From positions 334 to 5,344 of the forward strand of contig DEUO01000020.1 in assembly GCA_002362595.1 (NCBI GenBank): a DNA stretch of 5,011 nt, read 5' to 3'. Position 1 is the first letter of the stretch. Each line of letters begins with the position of its first letter. Position numbers and translations under genes: made by a program. The stretch is from Caryophanales bacterium UBA3260 (GTDB lineage Bacteria; Bacillota_I; Bacilli_A; RF39; UBA660). The notes beneath the pieces are model-generated. The model did no database searches. It saw nothing but the letters and a program-made list of their open reading frames with translations, and was not told the DNA's origin. Positions 1 to 5,011 of the stretch are shown here, one piece after another.

Positions 1-2258
1 GATTAAAAGTTATATCTTCTTATTTAAGTATACAAGATGTTTATTTACAAAACTATTTTAAAGAATATGTTACTCAATATGGAGAAAATATAGATTTAGA
101 TAAATTAAAATATGTAGAAGAAGTAATCAAAAGATTAAATCTTTCTAATTCTAGTGAAATGTTTGTATTTAGGAAAGAATTAATTGGTCAAATAATGAAT
201 TCTGATAATCCAATTGAAAGTCTTAATAAGATAGAAGATGTATTTATAAGAAATAATATACCTGTTGTTGGTAAAGTATATTCTTGTTTTTCAATATTAC
301 ATCCTGGTTTTAAAGGATTTGATTTTAATGATTCAAAAGTATCACCAGTACTTGCTAAATCTTCTAATAGAAGTAAAGAGATAATTGTTTTTTCAGATTT
401 AATAAAGGCTTCTTTTGGATCAAATAATCGTTCTATTAGAGCTTATTTAGATAATATAGAAATTGGATATAATTTATATAATAAGATAGTTAATAAGGAA
501 ATAGATTATGATAGTCTTAGTGATAAAGATAAAGAAGAATTAATTACATTTAGTAAACATTTATTTACTTTATATAATAATACATTAAAAGGTAAAAATG
601 AGGGAAATGAATTTGTATTGTCTTCAAATGTTATAGAAAATATTAATGAATTAAAAAGAAGATTATCTCCTAATGGAAGTTTAGATTATAGACTAGATGA
701 TAGAGTTATAAAAATGTTTTGTGGCTTTGCAGGTATTAATACACTTCAAGAAGCTAAAGAATATCTAAAACAGAAAGTATATTTAGCTGATGCAAGAAAT
801 AGAAAAAGATCTAATACAGGTGTAGATATTGGCAAAGGCGATTTTGTTAAAGGAATTGGTGATATAACTTTCTTAAGAAATATATTACAAAATGGTAGTG
901 TATCTAAAGAGTATTTAGGTTCTAGTGCTAAAAGTGATTCTACTCCTTTGGATACAGATGTTTCAATGATTTTAGAAGATAAATCAATGAGTGATATGAT
1001 AAATTCTACTGAAGCTAGTGGATATGGAAGCATTTGGTTTGTCTTAAAGAATGATGAACGTTTTGTAACAACAAGAGATAAAAAAGGTCCGATTGATGTA
1101 AAAAGAGATTTAACTAAATTAGAAGTATTCTATACAGGAGTTGTTGGATCAGGACATTATGGTATTAGAACTGGATTTGCATCTAGCGAAATTGATTATA
1201 TTATTGTAAATAAATATGATAATAGAGTTGGATTAGAAATTGCATTAAATGGATTTTATATACCTGTTGCTGATAAAGATGGGAAGATAGTATTTACTCC
1301 AGATGATTACGATAAATTAAGAAGTAAAATGAATGGATTAAGTTATTATAATAGTAATGAATATATATTCTCTGATAATCTAGTAACAGAACAAACTGAA
1401 TATATTGCTTCACAGGTTGAAGAAAGTAATATAGATGTTAAAGTAAAAAGAGATAAGATAAATAGAATCATAAGTAAGTCTTTAGAAGATGTTGGATTAA
1501 AATTAAAGACAGTAATAGATGGAGACTTAACTAGCGGTTATGTAGAATTAATTGATACGGGATCGACTGGTAGAGGGACAAATAATCCAGGGGATGGAGA
1601 CTTTGACTTTATGATGAGACTTGATAAAGATATTATTGCTTCGCCTGGAAAGTTAAATGAATTAAAAGAATCTTTATTAAATAATCTAGGAAAAAATTAT
1701 TCTGATGGAATAACTAGTGCAGGAGATTTTAGATTAAAAGATGTTTTAATAGATAGTGAGACTTCTGTTGATATAGATATAACTTTTACAGAAAAGACAG
1801 ACAAAGTTATGTACTCAACAGATATGTCTTTACAAGATAGATTAGAAACTATTAAAGCTAGTGATCCAGCGAAATATAAATACGTAGTAGCTAATATAAT
1901 TATGGCTAAAAAAATATTAAAAAATGTCGGTGCTTATAAACCTAATAGAGGAGAAGTTCCACAAGGCGGTTTAGGTGGCGTTGGTATTGAAAATTGGGTA
2001 TTACAAAATGGTGGTTCATTTTATGATGCTGCAGTTAGCTTTTTAAAAGAAGCTGAAGGTAAAACATTTGAAGAATTTAAAGAATGCTATCAAGTATGGG
2101 ATTTTGGTGATAACCATTTAGCAGAAAGACGTGGGAAATATGCGCATGATAACTTTGTTGCTAATAATATGAGTGAACAAGGATTTAATAAAATGGTTAA
2201 TGCATTAAAAGAATACTTACAAAAGATAGAATATGAAGTAGATAGTATAAAAAAATAA
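1..2258 (+). CDS. Large multidomain protein with C-terminal class I-type nucleotidyltransferase domain (5' end outside window)
   Basis: The reading frame is open from base 3 through the left edge, so the gene starts upstream. The ATG at 159 has no Shine-Dalgarno sequence and is taken as an internal methionine. 751 residues are visible; numbering below counts that Met as 1. The C-terminal ~270 residues hold a polymerase-beta nucleotidyltransferase core: G468-S469, eleven residues, then D481-F-D483, with a third acidic strand at 536-543 (SVDIDITF). A later segment (603-621, Gly-rich, then E611 and GGSF) and the tail near 645-670 resemble class I (archaeal-type) CCA-adding enzymes. Residues 30-110 form a helical module I cannot name. 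Residues 225-405 form another, with an SSEID motif (342-346) faintly like ADP-ribosyltransferases. No signal peptide or membrane segment is seen, so it is probably cytoplasmic. Nucleotidyl transfer to RNA or nucleotides is inferred; the substrate is unknown. It ends at a hairpin terminator. Confidence 0.85.
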   Translation, partial: LKVISSYLSIQDVYLQNYFKEYVTQYGENIDLDKLKYVEEVIKRLNLSNSSEMFVFRKELIGQIMNSDNPIESLNKIEDVFIRNNIPVVGKVYSCFSILHPGFKGFDFNDSKVSPVLAKSSNRSKEIIVFSDLIKASFGSNNRSIRAYLDNIEIGYNLYNKIVNKEIDYDSLSDKDKEELITFSKHLFTLYNNTLKGKNEGNEFVLSSNVIENINELKRRLSPNGSLDYRLDDRVIKMFCGFAGINTLQEAKEYLKQKVYLADARNRKRSNTGVDIGKGDFVKGIGDITFLRNILQNGSVSKEYLGSSAKSDSTPLDTDVSMILEDKSMSDMINSTEASGYGSIWFVLKNDERFVTTRDKKGPIDVKRDLTKLEVFYTGVVGSGHYGIRTGFASSEIDYIIVNKYDNRVGLEIALNGFYIPVADKDGKIVFTPDDYDKLRSKMNGLSYYNSNEYIFSDNLVTEQTEYIASQVEESNIDVKVKRDKINRIISKSLEDVGLKLKTVIDGDLTSGYVELIDTGSTGRGTNNPGDGDFDFMMRLDKDIIASPGKLNELKESLLNNLGKNYSDGITSAGDFRLKDVLIDSETSVDIDITFTEKTDKVMYSTDMSLQDRLETIKASDPAKYKYVVANIIMAKKILKNVGAYKPNRGEVPQGGLGGVGIENWVLQNGGSFYDAAVSFLKEAEGKTFEEFKECYQVWDFGDNHLAERRGKYAHDNFVANNMSEQGFNKMVNALKEYLQKIEYEVDSIKK

Positions 2259-2284
2259 AGTATTAAGAAAACTTAATACTTTTT
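2257..2284. terminator. Bidirectional intrinsic terminator between convergent genes
   Basis: An 11-bp perfect stem (AAAGTATTAAG at 2257-2267, CTTAATACTTT at 2272-2282) closes a four-base AAAA loop. On the plus strand the run of T at 2280-2284 and the AT-rich bases after it provide the U-tract for the gene ending at 2258. On the minus strand the seven A bases at 2249-2255 become the U-tract for the gene ending at 2283. The hairpin overlaps the plus-strand stop codon, and the minus-strand stop directly abuts it. The stem has only two G-C pairs, which is expected in this composition. Confidence 0.85.
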
Positions 2285-3143
2285 ATATTTTATTAGTTAC
2301 ATTTATAGTTATATATTTTATTTTAAATGAACGATGTCTTATAATCTTTCTTTTTATATCTTCTTCTATCTTAGTTACTTCTTTTAAACTTAAACTAGAA
2401 TCTAATTCTAATAGAAGTTGTAACTTATAATAAGAACCATATTTAATTAAACTTATATTTGTTTTTTTTACTTCTTGCCATTCTTTAATAAAATCATTTA
2501 TCTTAGAAATCTCTTCTTCATTATCATCTATTTCACCTATTAATGATAATGAATTATCTACTATTATAGATAGTGATGTTTTAAGAATTATTAATCCTAT
2601 TAAAATAGTTCCTATAATATCTGAATGGATAAAAAATGGTATTCTATTGCTAAATTGCATTAAAATAGTTATTATTACAACACCTATAGTAGAGATTAAA
2701 TCAGCTGTTGATTCTTTAACAGAAGTTACTAATAATTGGCTATTTATTTTTATACCAATTTTATTCATGATAATAATAGCAATTAGTTTTAAAGTAAAAA
2801 CAATAAATAAAAGAATTAAAACATTTAATGGAGGTATTATTGCTTCTTTAGAGAAAGAAGATATTATTATATAAAGAGATAGAATAAATAAGACGATACC
2901 AACAAAAAGGTTCGTTAAATACTCTACTTTTCCGAAACCATATGGATGAGTTTTAGTTGGTTTTTTTCTAGATAATTTAGCTCCTACTAAACATACTATA
3001 TCAGTAATAAAATCACTAAAAGTATGCATACCATCCGCAAATAATGAACCTAGATTAAATACTATTCCACCTACTATTTTTAAGATAGAAATAATTAAAT
3101 TATTAATCATACTATATATTAATGTTTTAAATTCTAATTTCAT
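2283..3143 (-). CDS. Cation diffusion facilitator (CDF) family metal exporter
   Basis: This 286-residue membrane protein has the standard CDF layout: six membrane segments (about 8-28, 36-56, 78-98, 105-127, 147-163, 174-193) and a cytoplasmic dimerisation domain (about 200-286). CDF proteins export divalent metals (Zn, Mn, Fe, Co, Cd) by proton antiport. TM2 carries ADGMHTFSDFITD, giving H40 and D44 of the transport site, followed by the loop HPYGFGKVE (66-74), a family hallmark. TM5 carries E144-S-T-A-D148 where many Zn transporters have HxxxD. The second loop His of the usual HPYGHGK is Phe70. The metal therefore cannot be read from the sequence, and a change from Zn specificity is possible. 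Start choice: the ATG at 3143 is preferred. A GTG at 3152 in the same frame (289 residues) has a GAGAG four bases upstream and cannot be excluded. The gene lies downstream of pnuC on the same strand but appears to have its own promoter. Confidence 0.93.
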   Translation of the reverse strand: MKLEFKTLIYSMINNLIISILKIVGGIVFNLGSLFADGMHTFSDFITDIVCLVGAKLSRKKPTKTHPYGFGKVEYLTNLFVGIVLFILSLYIIISSFSKEAIIPPLNVLILLFIVFTLKLIAIIIMNKIGIKINSQLLVTSVKESTADLISTIGVVIITILMQFSNRIPFFIHSDIIGTILIGLIILKTSLSIIVDNSLSLIGEIDDNEEEISKINDFIKEWQEVKKTNISLIKYGSYYKLQLLLELDSSLSLKEVTKIEEDIKRKIIRHRSFKIKYITINVTNKI

Positions 3144-3151
3144 ATAAATCA

Positions 3152-3174
3152 CTATACTCTCTTTTCAAGTATAG
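3152..3174. repeat. Inverted repeat over the CDF gene promoter and start region
   Basis: CTATACT (3152-3158) and AGTATAG (3168-3174) are perfect 7-bp inverted arms separated by nine bases. On the minus strand the upstream arm contains the -10 hexamer TATACT. The spacer and second arm cover the likely transcription start and the GAGAG Shine-Dalgarno-like bases. It could be a repressor operator or, if transcribed from pnuC, an RNA hairpin hiding the ribosome binding site. No T-run follows, so it is not a terminator. Confidence 0.5.
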
Positions 3175-3196
3175 CACTAAATATTTATTTTATTAA
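3168..3196 (-). promoter_or_regulatory. Candidate sigma-A promoter for the CDF gene (extended -10)
   Basis: Read on the minus strand, TGCTATACT (3176 down to 3168) is an extended -10 with one mismatch to TATAAT. TTAATA (3196 down to 3191) lies 17 bases upstream and matches four of six -35 positions. Transcription would start near 3161, giving a very short leader before the ATG at 3143. In such AT-rich DNA, -35 matches are common by chance; the TG extension and the spacing are what support the call. Confidence 0.5.
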
Positions 3197-3219
3197 TAAT
3201 TTTATTTTATATTTACATT

Positions 3220-3882
3220 TTAGTCTACTCTATTCTTTTTAGCTTCTAGATTCCATTTTATAATACCATAAATATTAATTAGTAGATAACCAATAGATAC
3301 GAGCAACATCATAAACGAACCTTCGCCATGAGTTATAAAAGTTATTAACCAAATACCCAAATCAATTATATTATTAATAAGCCATATCCACCAAGATTCT
3401 TTAAATCTTAGAATCATTAAAACTACACCACACATATTTATTATATTAGATGCTGCATCCATAAGAGCAATTCTTTGATTGGGAATAAGAGTTAATAAAT
3501 AACTAAGAAGTAGACTTCCTACTATACATGATATAACAATTATAATAGAGTTCTTTAAAGTAAATTCTCTAACTTTAACATTATTATCTTGATCAAGATT
3601 CTTACTCCAACTTATATAACCTTGTATTTGAAATATAGGACAAATAAATATACCAAAAATAAATAAACCATATAAGTTATTTTTAAACGATGTATAACCT
3701 ATTAGAAGATAATTAATTAAACCTAGTATATAACTTATACGTTTACCTTCACTTGAAAAATAAGCACATAGTAACGCTGTTGCTAAAGTTGTTCCTCCAA
3801 TAATTAAGTCATTAGATATAATACCAGTTATAATTGATATTATTATACATAGTGTTGTTATTATAATATATTTTTTATTCAT
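3220..3882 (-). CDS. pnuC: PnuC-family nicotinamide riboside (NAD precursor) transporter
   Basis: The product is a 220-residue, very hydrophobic protein with about seven membrane segments. PnuC proteins move nicotinamide riboside, and some relatives thiamine, across the membrane by facilitated diffusion, with trapping by a cytoplasmic kinase. Family features seen are WSKN (92-95) after a Gly-Tyr-Ile turn, the motif ESWWIWLINNIIDLGIWL (about 162-179) matching the W-x-x-W-x-x-N core that lines the substrate site, and a C-terminal GIIKW (to W210) followed by a basic tail. Start choice: an in-frame ATG at 3900 is only four bases past a -10 element and has no ribosome binding site. The ATG at 3882 has AAAGAAG eight bases upstream and is preferred. 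The CDF gene follows on the same strand with no obvious terminator between, so partial co-transcription is possible. PnuC relatives with other substrates cannot be excluded from sequence alone. Confidence 0.88.
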   Translation of the reverse strand: MNKKYIIITTLCIIISIITGIISNDLIIGGTTLATALLCAYFSSEGKRISYILGLINYLLIGYTSFKNNLYGLFIFGIFICPIFQIQGYISWSKNLDQDNNVKVREFTLKNSIIIVISCIVGSLLLSYLLTLIPNQRIALMDAASNIINMCGVVLMILRFKESWWIWLINNIIDLGIWLITFITHGEGSFMMLLVSIGYLLINIYGIIKWNLEAKKNRVD

Positions 3883-3890
3883 AGTTATTA

Positions 3891-3897
3891 CTTCTTT
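3891..3897 (-). promoter_or_regulatory. Ribosome binding site deciding the pnuC start
   Basis: On the minus strand AAAGAAG ends eight bases before the ATG at 3882. The alternative ATG at 3900 lies upstream of this element and would place translation start at the predicted transcription start, so the shorter protein is favoured. Confidence 0.6.
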
Positions 3898-3904
3898 CAT
3901 GTGT

Positions 3905-3913
3905 ATTATATCA
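3905..3913 (-). promoter_or_regulatory. Extended -10 promoter for pnuC
   Basis: On the minus strand the bases read TGATATAAT, a perfect TG-n-TATAAT extended -10. Transcription would begin around 3897-3899, giving a short leader that carries the AAAGAAG ribosome binding site. The best -35 (TTAATT, 3934 down to 3929, 18-base spacer) is weak, as is usual for extended -10 promoters. Confidence 0.65.
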
Positions 3914-3920
3914 TATATAA

Positions 3921-3947
3921 AAATTATAAATTAAGATATTATAATTT
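3921..3947. repeat. Inverted repeat between divergent promoters
   Basis: AAATTATAA (3921-3929) and TTATAATTT (3939-3947) are perfect 9-bp inverted arms with a nine-base spacer. The centre at 3934 lies about 21 and 23 bases from the two divergent extended -10 elements, so the repeat covers both -35 zones. It could bind a shared regulator. The arms are A/T only, so a chance origin is quite possible in this composition. Confidence 0.35.
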
Positions 3948-3956
3948 AGATAAATA

Positions 3957-3965
3957 TGTTATAAT
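3957..3965 (+). promoter_or_regulatory. Extended -10 promoter for the transglutaminase-like gene
   Basis: The bases read TGTTATAAT, a perfect TG-n-TATAAT extended -10, placing transcription start near 3972, about 23 bases before the ATG at 3995. No convincing -35 is present at 16-18 bases. It would also drive the gene beginning at 4898. Confidence 0.65.
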
Positions 3966-3980
3966 AAAGCCTAATTTATT

Positions 3981-3986
3981 GGGAGA
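3981..3986 (+). promoter_or_regulatory. Ribosome binding site for the transglutaminase-like gene
   Basis: GGGAGA lies nine bases before the ATG at 3995 and is the only G-rich stretch in the leader. It supports this start over the in-frame ATG at 4028, which has no comparable element. Confidence 0.7.
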
Positions 3987-3994
3987 TATTATAT

Positions 3995-4885
3995 ATGTTT
4001 AGTGATTTAATTATTAGAGAAAATGTTATGTTATATGAAGAAATTGTCGATCGTTTATGTAGATTATTTATTAAACTAGGTATAGAAAATAATCCTGTTA
4101 AAATATATGAAACTTTTATATATATGTATACTAATGGTTATTTATCATATAATAGTAAATTTCTTGAAGATGTACCAAGTCGATATATAAACTTAGAATT
4201 GAATGGGTATATTAAAGCGGACATCGTTGGAATGATGGTTATGTGTGGATTTGGGGTTTGTAGACATACATCTGATTTTCTATATCATATATATAGTAGA
4301 TTAGGCTACCAGTGTTCACAATTATTTACTTATCATCCCCTACTACATATAGAAGTTGATAATAAAAGTGATAAATTTTTAACTAACTATGAAGCACAAC
4401 AGTATGTAGATGATGCTACTAAAGATTTTGATTTATTTAGTAAAGAAGAAAGACATTATGATAGAATATATGGAAAAATAGTAGTACATGTTAATTATGT
4501 ACCAGAAACTAACATGAGATTGTTAAATCATACAATGAATATAGTTGTTGATAAAGATGGAATTGTGCACATATTAGATACAAGATATCATTGTGTTGGC
4601 GAAAAGATAGATAAAGATATTTTAAGAATGAATTATCAAGGATTAATGCATAAAGATTTTATTCAAAGTGATGTATTCTTTCATACATATTATGGTACTG
4701 ACTATACAGCAGGATTAGAATTGCTTAATTATAATGGAAATATTGATAAAGATGTATTAAATTCTATTTTATATGGAAATTCCTGTCAAAAAGAAGATAA
4801 AGCTTATGAAGAATTTCAAAAAGAAAATATGAGAGAATATAATAGAGTTGCTGATAATATACATAGAATTATTAAAAGAATATAG
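3995..4885 (+). CDS. Transglutaminase-like (papain-fold) cysteine protein, cytoplasmic
   Basis: The product has 296 residues, with no signal peptide or membrane segment. The central region fits the transglutaminase-like fold. A helix-start cysteine in GFGVCRHTSDFL (C89) is followed by an LGY segment (103-105). A histidine opens a strand (NHTMNIVVD, H179), and an aspartate ends the next strand (HILDTRYH, D195). The order Cys-His-Asp and the motifs G-V-C-R-H and D-T-R agree with an intact catalytic triad. The first ~75 residues look helical, a charged insertion (about 118-160) separates the Cys and His parts, and the tail from 265 is a charged helix. Family members act as proteases, peptide-crosslinking enzymes, amidases or inactive binding proteins, and the substrate cannot be told here. 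It is the first gene of a probable two-gene or longer operon, with the next ribosome binding site overlapping its stop codon. Confidence 0.8.
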   Translation: MFSDLIIRENVMLYEEIVDRLCRLFIKLGIENNPVKIYETFIYMYTNGYLSYNSKFLEDVPSRYINLELNGYIKADIVGMMVMCGFGVCRHTSDFLYHIYSRLGYQCSQLFTYHPLLHIEVDNKSDKFLTNYEAQQYVDDATKDFDLFSKEERHYDRIYGKIVVHVNYVPETNMRLLNHTMNIVVDKDGIVHILDTRYHCVGEKIDKDILRMNYQGLMHKDFIQSDVFFHTYYGTDYTAGLELLNYNGNIDKDVLNSILYGNSCQKEDKAYEEFQKENMREYNRVADNIHRIIKRI

Positions 4886-4890
4886 GAGAA
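4884..4890 (+). promoter_or_regulatory. Ribosome binding site of the downstream gene
   Basis: AGGAGAA overlaps the TAG stop of the preceding gene and ends seven bases before the ATG at 4898. It is the best Shine-Dalgarno match in the window and indicates a polycistronic message with possible translational coupling. Confidence 0.8.
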
Positions 4891-4897
4891 ATAAAAT

Positions 4898-5011
4898 ATG
4901 AATATAAAAGTATTAATAGATTTTAGTATAATAAATAATAAAGATAATATAGAAATGGTTAGTAAAATAGCAGAAATATATAAAACAGATATTTTTATAT
5001 TCATATTTTAT
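4898..5011 (+). CDS. Small protein, N-terminal 38 residues only; possibly a degenerate HPr-like protein
   Basis: The ATG at 4898 follows a strong ribosome binding site and the frame stays open to the right edge, so the gene is cut by the window. The 38 visible residues have an opening strand (KVLIDF), a short polar stretch, an amphipathic helix (about 18-29) and a second strand (TDIFIFIF). Aligned without gaps to the start of HPr phosphocarrier proteins, the strand, the helix and the A-x-x-Y-K-T-D-I pattern coincide with HPr's A-S-K-[FY]-x-[SA]-D-[IV]. The active-site GLHARPA segment is replaced by I-N-N-K-D-N-I, so the phosphorylated histidine is absent. If the fold is right, it would not carry phosphate in the sugar phosphotransferase pathway. 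The assignment is tentative; the existence of the gene is well supported by the ribosome binding site and by operon position. Confidence 0.65.
   Translation, partial: MNIKVLIDFSIINNKDNIEMVSKIAEIYKTDIFIFIFY

Noticed and set aside
159..161. ATG as the start codon of the left-hand large gene
   Set aside because: The frame is open for 52 codons upstream to the window edge, the upstream residues look like normal helical protein, and no ribosome binding site precedes this ATG.
746..1033. Minus-strand open frame of 95 codons
   Set aside because: It lies entirely inside the coding strand of the large protein, has no ribosome binding site and gives a low-complexity Ser/Leu-rich product; a shadow of the real gene.
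2647..2874. Plus-strand open frame of 75 codons inside the CDF gene
   Set aside because: It is antisense to membrane segments of a well-supported transporter; the hydrophobic look comes from the mirrored A/T-rich codons.
3153..3219. Intrinsic terminator after pnuC
   Set aside because: The gap is nearly all A/T with no stable stem followed by a T-run; the 3152-3174 repeat lacks a U-tract on the minus strand.
3940..3945. Second TATAAT as an alternative -10 for the plus-strand operon
   Set aside because: It lacks the TG extension and any -35, and lies within the inverted repeat; the TGTTATAAT at 3957 is a better candidate.
3883..3994. Riboswitch upstream of pnuC (NAD- or thiamine-type)
   Set aside because: The predicted leader is under 20 bases and the region has none of the G/C-containing conserved core sequences of such riboswitches.
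4816..5004. Minus-strand hydrophobic open frame of 62 codons
   Set aside because: It overlaps the end of the transglutaminase-like gene, its ribosome binding site and the start of the next gene, all of which have better support on the plus strand.
1..5011. CBASS or similar cyclic-nucleotide defence operon
   Set aside because: Although a nucleotidyltransferase core is present, no adjacent effector, Cap2/Cap3-type or HORMA/TRIP13 gene is visible, and the neighbours are convergent transporters. The region left of the window is unseen.

Overview
The window is very AT-rich (roughly a quarter G+C) and densely packed. Genes run in both orientations, intergenic gaps are under 120 bases, Shine-Dalgarno sequences are recognisable, and all tryptophans in the called proteins use TGG. 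The stops used are TAA and TAG, so nothing indicates a TGA=Trp code. Together this points to a low-GC member of the Bacillota, probably a small-genome gut-type lineage of Bacilli or Clostridia close to the Mollicutes. That placement is inferred from composition and protein style only.

Layout. (1) Bases 1-2258, plus strand: the C-terminal 751 residues of a large multidomain protein that enters from outside the left edge. It has a helical N-terminal module, a middle module with some ADP-ribosyltransferase-like traits (speculative), and a clear polymerase-beta-type nucleotidyltransferase domain at the C-terminus that resembles class I (archaeal-type) CCA-adding enzymes. (2) A hairpin at 2257-2282 separates it from the convergent gene and is built to terminate transcription in both directions. 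(3) Minus strand, 2283-3143: a cation diffusion facilitator (CDF) metal exporter with its own promoter and an inverted repeat over its start region. (4) Minus strand, 3220-3882: a PnuC-family nicotinamide riboside-type transporter. (5) Bases 3883-3994: a compact divergent regulatory region with an extended -10 element facing each way and an AT-only inverted repeat between them. (6) Plus strand, 3995-4885: a cytoplasmic transglutaminase-like (papain-fold) protein with a Cys-His-Asp triad. It is followed, 12 bases after its stop codon and with a strong ribosome binding site, by the start of a small protein (4898 onward) that looks like an HPr-fold protein lacking the phosphorylatable histidine.

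Functionally the middle genes are membrane transporters, for divalent metal efflux and NAD-precursor uptake. The flanking plus-strand genes are soluble proteins of unknown biological role with recognisable catalytic cores. No mobile element, CRISPR array, RNA gene or complete defence operon is visible. The most unusual item is the left-hand multidomain nucleotidyltransferase protein.
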